Positions 49,085 through 58,460 of a DNA stretch of 64,000 bases are shown in pieces. The first letter of the stretch is position 1; every line of letters starts with the position of its first letter. The DNA is from Oscillibacter sp. (lineage in GTDB: Bacteria > Bacillota > Clostridia > Oscillospirales > Oscillospiraceae), in assembly GCA_022652815.1 (NCBI GenBank), contig JALCRR010000001.1, positions 1 through 64,000 on the forward strand, in the 5' to 3' direction. The position numbers and the translations under genes were made by a program. The notes below the pieces were generated by a model. The model saw only the letters and a list, made by a program, of their open reading frames with translations, made no database searches and was not told where the DNA came from.

Positions 49085-49370
49085 AGAAATGAAACGTATC
49101 GAGCAGGTGCTCGATGAAAAGGTTCGCCCTCAGCTCCACGCCCACGGCGGCGAGGTGGAGATCGACCATCTGGAGGGCGGCACCCTCTATGTCAAGCTGT
49201 TGGGTCAGTGTTCCGGCTGCCCCAGCGCCGATCTGACCAACGAGACGATTATCGAAGCCGAGGTCGTCAAGGCACTGCCGGAGCTGGTGGAAAAAGTGGC
49301 GGTGATCCAGTCCGTCAGTGACGAGCTGTGGGAGCAGGCGAAAAAGCTCCTGCGGGATCACGAACTGTAA
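49077..49370 (+). CDS. NifU C-terminal domain (Fe-S scaffold-like) protein
   Basis: RPQLHAHGGEVEIDHLEGGTLYVKLLGQCSGCPSADLTNETIIEAEV; ATG overlaps the MoxR stop. Confidence 0.9.
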   Translation: MNEEMKRIEQVLDEKVRPQLHAHGGEVEIDHLEGGTLYVKLLGQCSGCPSADLTNETIIEAEVVKALPELVEKVAVIQSVSDELWEQAKKLLRDHEL

Positions 49371-49424
49371 AAGGCCAGCGTGAACGGCGGAAAGTGCCTT
49401 TCACTTTATAAAAGAGAAATAGAA

Positions 49425-49454
49425 AAAGCTGCGGAACGTGAGTTCCGCAGCTTT
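49425..49454. terminator. Bidirectional terminator
   Basis: AAAGCTGCGGAAC-gtga-GTTCCGCAGCTTT. Confidence 0.8.
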
Positions 49455-49471
49455 CTTATGAAGTTCAAAAA

Positions 49472-50557
49472 TTAGCCCTTGCAGACGGGAACGATCCAGC
49501 CCTTGTTGTCGGGAATCTTGCCCCACTGCATGCCGGTCATGGTGTCATACAGCTTCTGGGTCAAGGGGCCGATCTCGCCGTTGTTGATGAAGGCGGACTG
49601 ATCCTCGTAGTCCAGCTTCTTGACGGGGGAGACGACGGCGGCGGTGCCGGAGCCAAAGACTTCTTCCAGCTTGCCTTCCTTGGAAGCCTTCATGATGTCG
49701 GCGATGGCCAGCTTGCCCTCGATGACTTCATAGCCCCAGTCCTTCAGCAGTTCGATGATAGAGCGGCGGGTGACGCCGGGCAGAACCGTGCCGTCCTTGT
49801 CCTGTGCCTTGGCGGTGTACAGCTTGCCGTCGATCTTGAAGAAGATGTTCATGGCGCCGACTTCCTCAACATACTTGCGCTCCACGCCGTCCAGCCACAG
49901 AACCTGGCTGTAACCCTTTTCCTCGGCGATCTTGCCGGCCAGCAGAGACACAGCGTAGTTGCCGCCGCACTTGGTGAAGCCGGTGCCGCCCGGGCAGGCA
50001 CGCACATAAGTATCCTCGACATAGATGTCGATGGGAGCGAGGCCGGCGGCGTAATAAGCGCCGGAGGGCGCGCAAATGATGATGAACTGATAGCTGGTGG
50101 AAGCGTGGACGCCCAGCTGTGCCATGGTGGCAATGGTGAAGGGACGGATGTACAGGGAAGCGCCCTCAGTGTGGGGAACCCAGTCCTTCTCAACCTCGAC
50201 CAGAGCCTTGACAGCCTGCACGAAATCCTCCACGGGGATTTCGGGGATGCACAGACGATCCTGGGTGTTGTTCATGCGGCGGGCATTGCAGTCCGGGCGG
50301 AACAGCTGAATCTGGTTGTCGGCGGTGCGATAGGCCTTCATGCCCTCAAAGCACTCCTGTGCGTAATGGAACACCACAGCGGAGGGATCCAGAGAAATGG
50401 GCGCATAGGGGACGATGCGGGCGTCATGCCAGCCCTGACCTGCGTCATAGTTCATAATGAACATATGGTCGGAAAAGGTCTTGCCAAAGCCCAGCTTGGT
50501 TTCGTCGGTGGGCTTCACCTTGGGAGAAGTTGTTTTTGTGATTTTGATGTTCAGCAT
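49472..50557 (-). CDS. ilvE: Branched-chain amino acid aminotransferase
   Basis: YAQECFEGMKAYRTADNQIQLFRPDCNARRMN, GVTRRSIIELLKDWGYEV. Confidence 0.96.
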   Translation of the reverse strand: MLNIKITKTTSPKVKPTDETKLGFGKTFSDHMFIMNYDAGQGWHDARIVPYAPISLDPSAVVFHYAQECFEGMKAYRTADNQIQLFRPDCNARRMNNTQDRLCIPEIPVEDFVQAVKALVEVEKDWVPHTEGASLYIRPFTIATMAQLGVHASTSYQFIIICAPSGAYYAAGLAPIDIYVEDTYVRACPGGTGFTKCGGNYAVSLLAGKIAEEKGYSQVLWLDGVERKYVEEVGAMNIFFKIDGKLYTAKAQDKDGTVLPGVTRRSIIELLKDWGYEVIEGKLAIADIMKASKEGKLEEVFGSGTAAVVSPVKKLDYEDQSAFINNGEIGPLTQKLYDTMTGMQWGKIPDNKGWIVPVCKG

Positions 50558-50594
50558 GATAGTTCGCTCCTTTATAATATGTATTTCTGCAAAT

Positions 50595-50885
50595 GGATTC
50601 CCGGCAACCCCAGAGAAACAAAAAGACTTCCGCCGCTCCTGTTCCTCAGGAGAGACGAAAGCCGGACTTCCGTGGTACCACTCTCATTGCCGCGAAAATA
50701 CGGCCACTCGTGTGCCGGCTGTATCGGGCGGCTCCCGGTCCGGCCTACTAAAAGGAAAATCCCTTTTTCGGCGGACTGCTCCCGGGCCAGCTCCTGTGGA
50801 CCAATTCTGCCGCCTTGCACCGTCCGGCGGCTCTCTGAAAGAATCTGCTTCCACGGATTTCCCGTTCATCGCATGAACAAGTATT
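50595..50885 (-). promoter_or_regulatory. T-box leader of ilvE (probable Leu, CUG specifier)
   Basis: Minus strand CAGAGAGCC, GAGAGTGGTACCACGGAAG, terminator CTTTCGTCTCTCCTG-aggaa-CAGGAGCGGCGGAAGTCTTTTT; candidate specifier GAG-CTG-G at 50788-50790. Confidence 0.88.
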
Positions 50886-50891
50886 ACCTCT

Positions 50892-50920
50892 TTTATACGC
50901 TGCGCGCGGGGTAAAGTCAA
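50892..50920 (-). promoter_or_regulatory. Promoter of the ilvE T-box transcript
   Basis: TTGACT-N17-TATAAA. Confidence 0.8.
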
Positions 50921-51063
50921 TCGTTAAATTGCACAGACTTCCCAAGGGGCAAAGGCACGGCGGCCGAAAGTCTGACGGAAGAAACTGGTAAAATAGGCCA
51001 AAAGCGACCAGACGGGGAGGCCTCCGCTGGTCGCTTCTGGTGTGAAGTGAAGGGGAACGAATC

Positions 51064-51600
51064 TTACTTTACACACTCCATGCCGCGGTGGAAAGCGTCG
51101 ATGTTCAGAGGAACAAACTTCGCCTTGCGTCCGGTAAACATGGAATGAATCATGGATTCAATGGTCTCGGGCTTGAGAATCTTCGTCTCAGCCACGTAAG
51201 CGCCCAGCATGACCATGTTGCTGACCTTGGGATTGCCGACTTCCTCTGCAATGGTGGAGCAGGGGACGTAGACGGCCTTCAAGTCGGGACGAGACACCTT
51301 GTCGGTGACCACGTCGCTGTTGATGAACACGGTGCCGCCGGGGACAACGCCGGCTTCAAACTTCACGAGCGACGGCTCGTTTAGTGCGATCAGCTCGGTG
51401 TAGCGGGCAAAGACGGGGGAGCCCACGGGCTTGTCGGAAAGAACCACGGAGCAGTTGGCAGTGCCGCCGCGCATCTCGGGGCCGTAGGAGGGAGCCCAGG
51501 TGACTTCCAGACCCTCAGCCATGCCGGCTTCCACCAGATTTTTGCCGATGGCCAAGCCGCCCTGACCGCCGAATCCGGAAATGATGATCTCTTTCTTCAT
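51064..51600 (-). CDS. korC: 2-oxoacid:ferredoxin oxidoreductase, gamma subunit
   Basis: IIISGFGGQGGLAIGKNLVEAG, WAPSYGPEMRGGTANCSVVLSD. Confidence 0.92.
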   Translation of the reverse strand: MKKEIIISGFGGQGGLAIGKNLVEAGMAEGLEVTWAPSYGPEMRGGTANCSVVLSDKPVGSPVFARYTELIALNEPSLVKFEAGVVPGGTVFINSDVVTDKVSRPDLKAVYVPCSTIAEEVGNPKVSNMVMLGAYVAETKILKPETIESMIHSMFTGRKAKFVPLNIDAFHRGMECVK

Positions 51601-51601
51601 T

Positions 51602-52360
51602 TCATTTCACCTCCGCTTTCGGAGCATCAATGTCCTTGATGCAGCCCAGAGGATAGTAAGGAATCATGTTGTCGGTGAGCCATTCCTTGGCCTTCAGCGG
51701 CGTCATGCCCCAGTTGGTGGGGCAGGTGGACAGAACTTCCACAAAGGTGAAGCCCTCGCCAGCCAGCTGCTTCTGGAATGCCTTCTTGATAGCGGCCTTC
51801 GCCTTGTTTAGGTGAGGAATGTCGGTGACGCAGACGCGCTCGGCATAGACGCAGCCGTCCAGCGTGGAGAGCATCTCGGCCATGCGGATGGGCATACCGG
51901 CCTGTTCCTTGGTACGGCCCAGGGGGCAGGTGGTTGCTTTCTGACCAATCAGCGTGGTGGGGGCCATCTGGCCGCCGGTCATGCCGTAAATGGCGTTGTT
52001 GACAAAGATGGTGGTGAACTTCTCACCGCGCATGGCGGCGTGGGTGATCTCGGCGCAGCCGATGGAGGCCAGATCGCCGTCGCCTTGATAGGTGAACACC
52101 GGAGAATTGGGATGGGTGCGCTTAATGCCGGTTGCAACAGCGGGAGCACGGCCGTGAGCGGCCTCCTGCATGTCGCAGTTGAAGTAATTGTAGGCGAACA
52201 CGGAGCAGCCCACGGGGCACACACCAATGGTGGTGTCCAGAATGCCCAGCTCATCCATGACCTCGGCAACCAGCTTGTGGATAATGCCGTGGTTGCAGCC
52301 GGGGCAGTAATGCAGTTCTTTATCAGTTAGACCTGCGGATTTCTGATATACAATCGCCAT
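51602..52360 (-). CDS. korB: 2-oxoacid:ferredoxin oxidoreductase, beta subunit (TPP-binding)
   Basis: HYCPGCNHGIIHKLVAEVMDELG, TYQGDGDLASIGCAE. Confidence 0.94.
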   Translation of the reverse strand: MAIVYQKSAGLTDKELHYCPGCNHGIIHKLVAEVMDELGILDTTIGVCPVGCSVFAYNYFNCDMQEAAHGRAPAVATGIKRTHPNSPVFTYQGDGDLASIGCAEITHAAMRGEKFTTIFVNNAIYGMTGGQMAPTTLIGQKATTCPLGRTKEQAGMPIRMAEMLSTLDGCVYAERVCVTDIPHLNKAKAAIKKAFQKQLAGEGFTFVEVLSTCPTNWGMTPLKAKEWLTDNMIPYYPLGCIKDIDAPKAEVK

Positions 52361-52361
52361 G

Positions 52362-53432
52362 TTACTTTGCCTCCTTCAAGGCCTTCTTGGCCGCTTCTAC
52401 CATCTCTTCGACAGTGGGCATCACGCCGCCGGCATGACCCAAGAAGCTGATGGGCTTCTGGCCTTCCACTGCAAGACGGATATCGTCGATCATCTGGCCG
52501 GAAGAGCTCATCTCCACGTCCAGGAACTGCTTGACATGGCCGGCGGCAGCCAGCTCATGCAGCGGCTTTTCGGGGAAGGGCCAAAGGGTAATCGGACGGA
52601 ACAGGCCGACCTTATAGCCCTCTTCGCGCAGCTGCTCAATGGCAGTGATGGCGATACGGGCAGGCGTGCCGTAAGCGGTAAAGACCAGCTCGGCATCGTC
52701 GCAGTCGCGCTCTTCAAAGCGCACCTCGTTCTTGGTGATCTCGGCGTACTTTGCGTCCAGATGATGGTTGTGATCGTCGCACTCGGCGGGGTCAATATAC
52801 AGGGAGTTGACGACGTTGGTGTGATCGCGGCCATGCTTGCCGGTGGTAGCCCAGTCCTTCGGGGGCAGCTTGCGCTTGGGCACTTCGTGCCACACGATGG
52901 GCTCCATCATCTGGCCGATCAGACCGTCAGCCAGCACAACCACGGGGTTGCGATACTGGTCGGCAATGTCAAAGGCTTCCTGCACAAAGTCGACAGCTTC
53001 CTGTACGTTGGAGGGAGCCAGAACGACGGTGCGGTAGTCGCCGTTGCCGCCGCCGCGGGTAGCCTGGAAATAGTCGCCCTGTGCGGGCTGAATGGTGCCA
53101 AGGCCGGGGCCGCCGCGCATGCAGTTGACGATGACGCAGGGCAGCTCGGCGCCTGCGATGTATGTAATGCCTTCCTGCTTCAAGCTGACGCCGGGAGAGG
53201 AGGAGGAGGTCATGGCACGCATACCGGCACCGGCAGCGCCGTAGACCATGTTGATGGCCGCAACCTCAGATTCAGACTGCACAAACACCTTGCCGTGTTC
53301 GGGCATATGTAATGACATATATTCGGGGACCTCGCTCTGCGGGGTGATGGGATAGCCGAAGAAGCAGTCGCAGCCGGCACGGATGGCGGCTTCTGCAATC
53401 GCTTCATTGCCTTTCCAAAGTTCCTTTTCCAC
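52362..53432 (-). CDS. korA: 2-oxoacid:ferredoxin oxidoreductase, alpha subunit
   Basis: GNEAIAEAAIRAGCDCFFGYPITPQSEVPEYM; GTG start 53432 preceded by AGGAGGT. Confidence 0.94.
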   Translation of the reverse strand: MEKELWKGNEAIAEAAIRAGCDCFFGYPITPQSEVPEYMSLHMPEHGKVFVQSESEVAAINMVYGAAGAGMRAMTSSSSPGVSLKQEGITYIAGAELPCVIVNCMRGGPGLGTIQPAQGDYFQATRGGGNGDYRTVVLAPSNVQEAVDFVQEAFDIADQYRNPVVVLADGLIGQMMEPIVWHEVPKRKLPPKDWATTGKHGRDHTNVVNSLYIDPAECDDHNHHLDAKYAEITKNEVRFEERDCDDAELVFTAYGTPARIAITAIEQLREEGYKVGLFRPITLWPFPEKPLHELAAAGHVKQFLDVEMSSSGQMIDDIRLAVEGQKPISFLGHAGGVMPTVEEMVEAAKKALKEAK

Positions 53433-53451
53433 GAAAAACGACCTCCTTTTA

Positions 53452-53664
53452 TCAGAATTTTTCAACCGTAATAATCGAGTCGGGGCAGATCTTTGCGCAG
53501 CTTGCGCAGGCAATGCACTGGGAGATGTCAACCACATGTGCGGGGTGATAACCCTTGCGGTTGATCGTCTCTTGATCGATGGCTACAATGTGCTTCGGGC
53601 ACACAGATACACAAAGCTCGCACCCCTTGCACCGATCGGAATTGAACGTCACCTTTGCTGTCAT
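53452..53664 (-). CDS. korD: 2-oxoacid:ferredoxin oxidoreductase, 4Fe-4S ferredoxin subunit
   Basis: CKGCELCVSVCP and CIACASCAKICPDS. Confidence 0.93.
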   Translation of the reverse strand: MTAKVTFNSDRCKGCELCVSVCPKHIVAIDQETINRKGYHPAHVVDISQCIACASCAKICPDSIITVEKF

Positions 53665-53698
53665 ATCGTTTCCTCCTTTCCCGTTGGCCGGGGATAAA

Positions 53699-54457
53699 TT
53701 ACTTTTCCCAGGGCTTTTTCATCTGAATGGTTATGGGATAAACCGGCCCATTGAGGCAGCCGAGTTTGTCTTTCAAGGTTTCCACGGCGGTGTGGCACAG
53801 CAGGGGAATACCGGTTTCTTTGGAAATCTCCTCCGCCAGAGCGGCACCCTTGCAAATTTCCTCCGGCGTGGTTTCGCCGCACAGGTGGGTGTTGTTGACG
53901 ATGCCGCCGCACTTGAGCCCGGTGACTTCCTCAATGCAACGCATATAGGAAATCGCGTTGGCTGCGGTGCGTACCTCCGGCCGGTTGGCGTTGGAGACGA
54001 AGATCATCTGATAGTCCTCGGTCACGATCTTCGGCTGGAAACGGGCCAAAACCCGCGCGCCGTCCGGATCGCCGCCAATGTCCAGAATGCCGCGATAGGA
54101 GCGATCCTCCAAAACGGTCAGCACCTCGGCGGGAATGGCGGGCACATCGGCGTCCGAGCACTCCTGCGAGGAGGAGATCACCCGCACCCCGGCTGCCTGC
54201 AAAAGATCTCTGCGCTCCCGGGAGCGAAAATAGGGATTCACAATATCCAAATCCGCCAGCATGACCTTTTCACCGGCCTTTGCCAGATCCAAAGCCAGAT
54301 TGACGGAGAACTCCGTCTTGCCCGTGCCGTAGTGTCCGGTGACAATCAGAAGGCGGTGGGCGGAAACCTGTTCTGCGGGAATCAGCAAGAAAAGCTCCTC
54401 CTTCCAGCTGTCAAAAATTGACGTTGTATTATTTCTAAATCTGTTGTATGATGTCAT
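53699..54457 (-). CDS. P-loop NTPase (MinD/ParA-like) linked to the kor operon
   Basis: LIVTGHYGTGKTEFSVNLALDLAKAGEKVMLADLDIVNPYFRSRE. Confidence 0.75.
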   Translation of the reverse strand: MTSYNRFRNNTTSIFDSWKEELFLLIPAEQVSAHRLLIVTGHYGTGKTEFSVNLALDLAKAGEKVMLADLDIVNPYFRSRERRDLLQAAGVRVISSSQECSDADVPAIPAEVLTVLEDRSYRGILDIGGDPDGARVLARFQPKIVTEDYQMIFVSNANRPEVRTAANAISYMRCIEEVTGLKCGGIVNNTHLCGETTPEEICKGAALAEEISKETGIPLLCHTAVETLKDKLGCLNGPVYPITIQMKKPWEK

Positions 54458-54576
54458 TGTATACTAAAAGCTGTATGATGTCAAGAATGGTTTTGTAGCT
54501 TTTTCTTGACGAGATTGCTATATAATGTATATAATCGGTAAGAAATCGGCGCTGCGCGCCAATCGGAGGAATTTTC

Positions 54577-55260
54577 ATGGGCGACGGGAAAAGGGCAAAG
54601 CTTTCCGAACAGACGGCGGACCGCCTGTTTGAGATGATTATGGACGAGCGCGCATATGCGCCGGGCAGCAAGCTGCCCAACGAAAACGACCTGTCGGAGA
54701 CGCTGAACGTCAGCCGCACCACGCTACGGGAGGCAATTTCCTTCCTGGTGGCGCAGGATGTGCTGGTGATTCGCCGGGGCAAGGGTACCTTTGTGGCGGA
54801 CAATCTGCCGTCCGAGGTGGTGGATTTGACCTCGCTGCAGCATCTGCACTCCCGGGTTCGTGCCAAGGACCTTTTTGAGATGCGGCTGATTTTTGAGCCG
54901 GCCACGGTGGCGCTGGCTTGCGAGCGCGCCAGCGACGAGGAGATGGAGCAGATTCGCCGCAAGGCCCTCCGGGTGGAGGAGATTGCCGCGGCGGGTGGGG
55001 ACTGGCCTGCGGCAGATCAAGATTTTCACCTGTCCATCATCCGCGCGTCCCACAACGAATATATGCGCCGGCTGTACCCGATCCTCAACGGCGCGGTCAA
55101 TGAGATCCTGCAAATCTCCCAGAATCGCCAGCACATGCAGGAGATTGCCATTGCCGATAACCGCACGATTCTGGAGTTTTTGCTCCAGCGGGACGGCGCG
55201 GGTGCGCGCTATGCCATGAGCATTCATATGAAGCATCTGATTCACACCCTGCAAAACTGA
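54577..55260 (+). CDS. FadR subfamily GntR transcriptional regulator (FCD domain)
   Basis: YAPGSKLPNENDLSETLNVSRTTLREAISFLVAQDVLVIRRGKGTFVA; divergent from kor. Confidence 0.92.
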   Translation: MGDGKRAKLSEQTADRLFEMIMDERAYAPGSKLPNENDLSETLNVSRTTLREAISFLVAQDVLVIRRGKGTFVADNLPSEVVDLTSLQHLHSRVRAKDLFEMRLIFEPATVALACERASDEEMEQIRRKALRVEEIAAAGGDWPAADQDFHLSIIRASHNEYMRRLYPILNGAVNEILQISQNRQHMQEIAIADNRTILEFLLQRDGAGARYAMSIHMKHLIHTLQN

Positions 55261-55283
55261 AAGCAGAACACGAAAACGATTAC

Positions 55284-55317
55284 AAGCAGGGCCAAATGGC
55301 CCTGCTTGTGCTTTTCT
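55284..55317 (+). terminator. Intrinsic terminator
   Basis: CAAGCAGGGCC-aaat-GGCCCTGCTTG. Confidence 0.8.
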
Positions 55318-55446
55318 TACAAAATCGCTGCGACATTTTTATACAAAATGCGCCTATAAAAGGAGACTTTTTAACGGATTCTTTGCTATATTTACCAATT
55401 TTTGTCGGTCTATTCACAAAATGTACACAAATTTAGCGCTACCCCC

Positions 55447-55475
55447 TTAACAAAAACAAAACGTTCGTGTATAAT
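55447..55475 (+). promoter_or_regulatory. Promoter upstream of the 173-aa protein/cstA
   Basis: TTAACA-N17-TATAAT with AAAACGTT in the spacer. Confidence 0.75.
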
Positions 55476-55521
55476 GACAACCGTAGCAATAGAATTTATG
55501 TCGACGAAAATAGGAGAACGC

Positions 55522-56043
55522 ATGGAAAACACAACCCTGCAGGAAAAACTGGAACGGCTACTGAAAGCCTATCACTTTTATTTTGATATCGAGCGCGACG
55601 TTTCAGTGAACGGAGAAACCTTTCCCGCTGCGGCGACGTATCACTTCCGTGAAGAAAACTACGTGATGACGCGGGCCCACACGATCTACGCGTCGGAGCA
55701 GCACGAGTATGTGTATTTCTACACCACCGAGCATCTGAATCTGGAAACGCTTCAGCGCATCATTGACTTGACGCGGGAAGCTGGAATTGCAAAGGTCAAT
55801 CCCCACAAGGAGCACATGTTCTCCTATGTGACGCTGGTGATTCTGGCGGACGTGATTGACGACGATGCAGCGGCGTACCTCAAGCGGTATCGGTACCGCA
55901 AAAACTATTGGCTGACACTCCATGGCTGGATGGAGTATCATATAGCGGCAATGGACATTTCAAAGCAACACTTCCTGTCCAATCCAGCCGGGAAGGAAGC
56001 CAGAAATACCCTCGAGCGCAATTTCCAACCCAAGGCAAAATAA
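55522..56043 (+). CDS. Hypothetical protein (173 aa) preceding cstA
   Basis: ATG 55522 with AGGAGAACGC; MENTTLQEKLERLLKAYHFYFDIERDVSVNGETFPAAATYHF. Confidence 0.7.
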   Translation: MENTTLQEKLERLLKAYHFYFDIERDVSVNGETFPAAATYHFREENYVMTRAHTIYASEQHEYVYFYTTEHLNLETLQRIIDLTREAGIAKVNPHKEHMFSYVTLVILADVIDDDAAAYLKRYRYRKNYWLTLHGWMEYHIAAMDISKQHFLSNPAGKEARNTLERNFQPKAK

Positions 56044-56059
56044 GAAGGGAGAGTATTCT

Positions 56060-57745
56060 ATGAACTCATTAGTTATCCTGCTGATCAGTATCGTCGTTCT
56101 GGTTTGCGGCTACCTGTTCTATGGCAAGTGGCTGGCAAAAGAATGGGGTGTTGATCCCTCTCGTGAGACTCCTGCCCATACCATGGCAGACGGCCTCGAT
56201 TACTGCCCGGCTAAGGCACCTGTTCTGCTGGGCCATCACTTTGCTTCCATCGCAGGCGCCGGCCCCATCAACGGCCCCATTCAGGCCGCTATCTTCGGCT
56301 GGGTTCCCGTTCTGCTGTGGATCCTGCTCGGCGGCGTGTTCTTTGGCGCAACCCATGACTTCGCCGCTCTGTTTTCTTCCATCCGTCATGAAGGCAAGTC
56401 CATCGGCCACGTCATCGAAGTCAACATTGGCCGCAAGGGCAAGAGACTGTTCCTGGTCTTTGCTTATCTGACCCTGCTGCTGGTTGTCGCTGCCTTCGGC
56501 TCCATCGTTGTTGGCACATTCGCTTCCGGCGCTGAGGGCACGGATGCCTTCAACCTGGCCAATGGCCGTACCGCCAGCATCTCCATGCTGTTCATCCTGC
56601 TGGCTATCCTGTTCGGCTTCTTCGTGTATCGCCGCAACGCTCCTCTGGGCGTTTCCACGGTCATCGGCGTTGCCGCACTGATCGGCTGCATTGCACTGGG
56701 CTACAACTTCCCCGTGCATATGACTGCAACGTTCTGGACGTTCTTCGTCCTGGCTTACATTCTGATCGCTTCTGTCACGCCTGTCTGGATTCTGCTCCAG
56801 CCCCGTGACTATCTGAACTCCTTCCTGCTGTATGGCATGATCATTCTGGCTATTGTCGGCATTGTTGTCGCACATCCGGTCATGAACCTGCCTGCATTCA
56901 CCGGCTTCCGCGGCATTGCCGGCACGAGCTATCTGTTCCCCGTGCTGTTCATCACCGTGGCTTGCGGCGCAATCTCCGGCTTCCATTCTCTGGTTGGTTC
57001 CGGCACGACTGCAAAGCAGCTGGACAACGAGAAAGACGCTATGGCTATCGGCTACGGCGGCATGCTGATCGAGTGCGGCCTGGCCGTGATCTCCTTGATC
57101 TGCGTTGGCGTTCTGTTTGCTGATGGTGCAATGCCCGCCGGCACTCCCACCGTTGTGTTTGCAACTGGTATCTCCCAGATGCTGACCACCGTTGGCCTGT
57201 CTGCTGACGTCATGTATTCCATCCTGATCCTGGCCGTTTCCGCATTCTGCCTGACCTCTCTGGACACTGCAACTCGTCTGGCTCGTTACATGCTGCAGGA
57301 GTTCTTCGTGGACGAGGGCGAGGATGTCAAGAACTTGACCGGCTTCAAGAAGCTCATTGCAAATCCGTTCGTCTCCACTCTGATCACTGTCATCCTGGGT
57401 GGTCTGCTGATGACTGGCGGCTACACCAAGATTTGGCCGCTGTTCGGCGCTGCTAACCAGCTGCTGGCTGCTCTGGCTCTGCTGGCCTGCGCTGCATGGC
57501 TGGGCAACATCGGCAAGAACAACAAGATGTTCTACATCCCCATGGTGTTCATGCTGTGCGCAACCTTGACCTCTCTGGTCATCACCTTTGTCACCAAGTG
57601 CCAGTCTCTGGCCGGTGGCTCTGAGACCGTTGCCGCTGACGCTCTGCAGGTGTTCTTCTCTGCAGTGCTGTTCATCCTGGCAATCATCCTGGTGGTTGAG
57701 GGCGTTAAGACTCTGACTTCTAAGAAGCCTGCTGAAGCGAAGTAA
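56060..57745 (+). CDS. cstA: Carbon starvation protein A (CstA family)
   Basis: LDYCPAKAPVLLGHHFASIAGAGPINGPI signature; many TM helices. Confidence 0.95.
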   Translation: MNSLVILLISIVVLVCGYLFYGKWLAKEWGVDPSRETPAHTMADGLDYCPAKAPVLLGHHFASIAGAGPINGPIQAAIFGWVPVLLWILLGGVFFGATHDFAALFSSIRHEGKSIGHVIEVNIGRKGKRLFLVFAYLTLLLVVAAFGSIVVGTFASGAEGTDAFNLANGRTASISMLFILLAILFGFFVYRRNAPLGVSTVIGVAALIGCIALGYNFPVHMTATFWTFFVLAYILIASVTPVWILLQPRDYLNSFLLYGMIILAIVGIVVAHPVMNLPAFTGFRGIAGTSYLFPVLFITVACGAISGFHSLVGSGTTAKQLDNEKDAMAIGYGGMLIECGLAVISLICVGVLFADGAMPAGTPTVVFATGISQMLTTVGLSADVMYSILILAVSAFCLTSLDTATRLARYMLQEFFVDEGEDVKNLTGFKKLIANPFVSTLITVILGGLLMTGGYTKIWPLFGAANQLLAALALLACAAWLGNIGKNNKMFYIPMVFMLCATLTSLVITFVTKCQSLAGGSETVAADALQVFFSAVLFILAIILVVEGVKTLTSKKPAEAK

Positions 57746-57786
57746 TTTCGCCTTTTCAGACTTCGCCCAATGTCCGCTGTCAGCAA

Positions 57787-57820
57787 GGGAGCTGCCGCTT
57801 TTGCGGCAGCTCCCTATTTT
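57787..57820 (+). terminator. Intrinsic terminator after cstA
   Basis: GGGAGCTGCCGC-tttt-GCGGCAGCTCCC. Confidence 0.85.
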
Positions 57821-57962
57821 TGCGGCAATATCGTATCTATGCGAAACAAGGAAGCGGCCCGGCAAAAGCCGGACCGCTTTACTTGCCGAGAAACCCCAAA
57901 GAGTTGGGCACCGGAAAGGAAGATAACGACAGAAGAAACCCGGGAAGGGTTCCCTTTTCAAT

Positions 57963-58421
57963 TTACCGTTTGCCCAGCTCTTTGCGGACAACCTTGATCA
58001 GAAGCTCCTGCCCCTCCGGACTTTTCAGCGTGTCCAGAACGGCTGCGTGGAGTGCCTCCTTGAATTTCTTGCTGGTCAAAAAGGCGTCCAGCATATTGCC
58101 CTCGCCGGAGGCGGCCTCCGTGACGGCAGGCGCGGCCGCCTGCACCCGCTTGCGGATCATGGGCGCGGCCTCGACCTCGGTGTAGGCCTCGTCCATCCAG
58201 GTGGTCTGGCGGGTGGGATCGTCGCTTTCTCCCCGCAGGTAAAACAGGGACACGCCGAAGTAGTTCGCCAGCTTCTCCTGCTGCTCCTGGGACGGCGTCT
58301 GCCGACCCGTTTCAAACTTTTCAACCGCCATTCTGGGAAAGCCCAGCGCGGCGGCAAGCGCCGGACGGCTAAGGCCACGCTCGGTGCGTAGCTGCTCCAT
58401 CCGCTGAATCATGCTGACCAT
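57963..58421 (-). CDS. XRE-family helix-turn-helix regulator
   Basis: IQRMEQLRTERGLSRPALAAALGFPRMAVEKFETGRQTPSQEQQEKLANYFGVS. Confidence 0.88.
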   Translation of the reverse strand: MVSMIQRMEQLRTERGLSRPALAAALGFPRMAVEKFETGRQTPSQEQQEKLANYFGVSLFYLRGESDDPTRQTTWMDEAYTEVEAAPMIRKRVQAAAPAVTEAASGEGNMLDAFLTSKKFKEALHAAVLDTLKSPEGQELLIKVVRKELGKR

Positions 58422-58460
58422 AGTATGTGATCCTCCTAAAAAACAATTTTGATCCTGTAT

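Noticed and set aside
56069-57991. 640-aa minus-strand ORF
   Set aside because: Antisense to cstA; Gln/His/Asp-rich shadow ORF.
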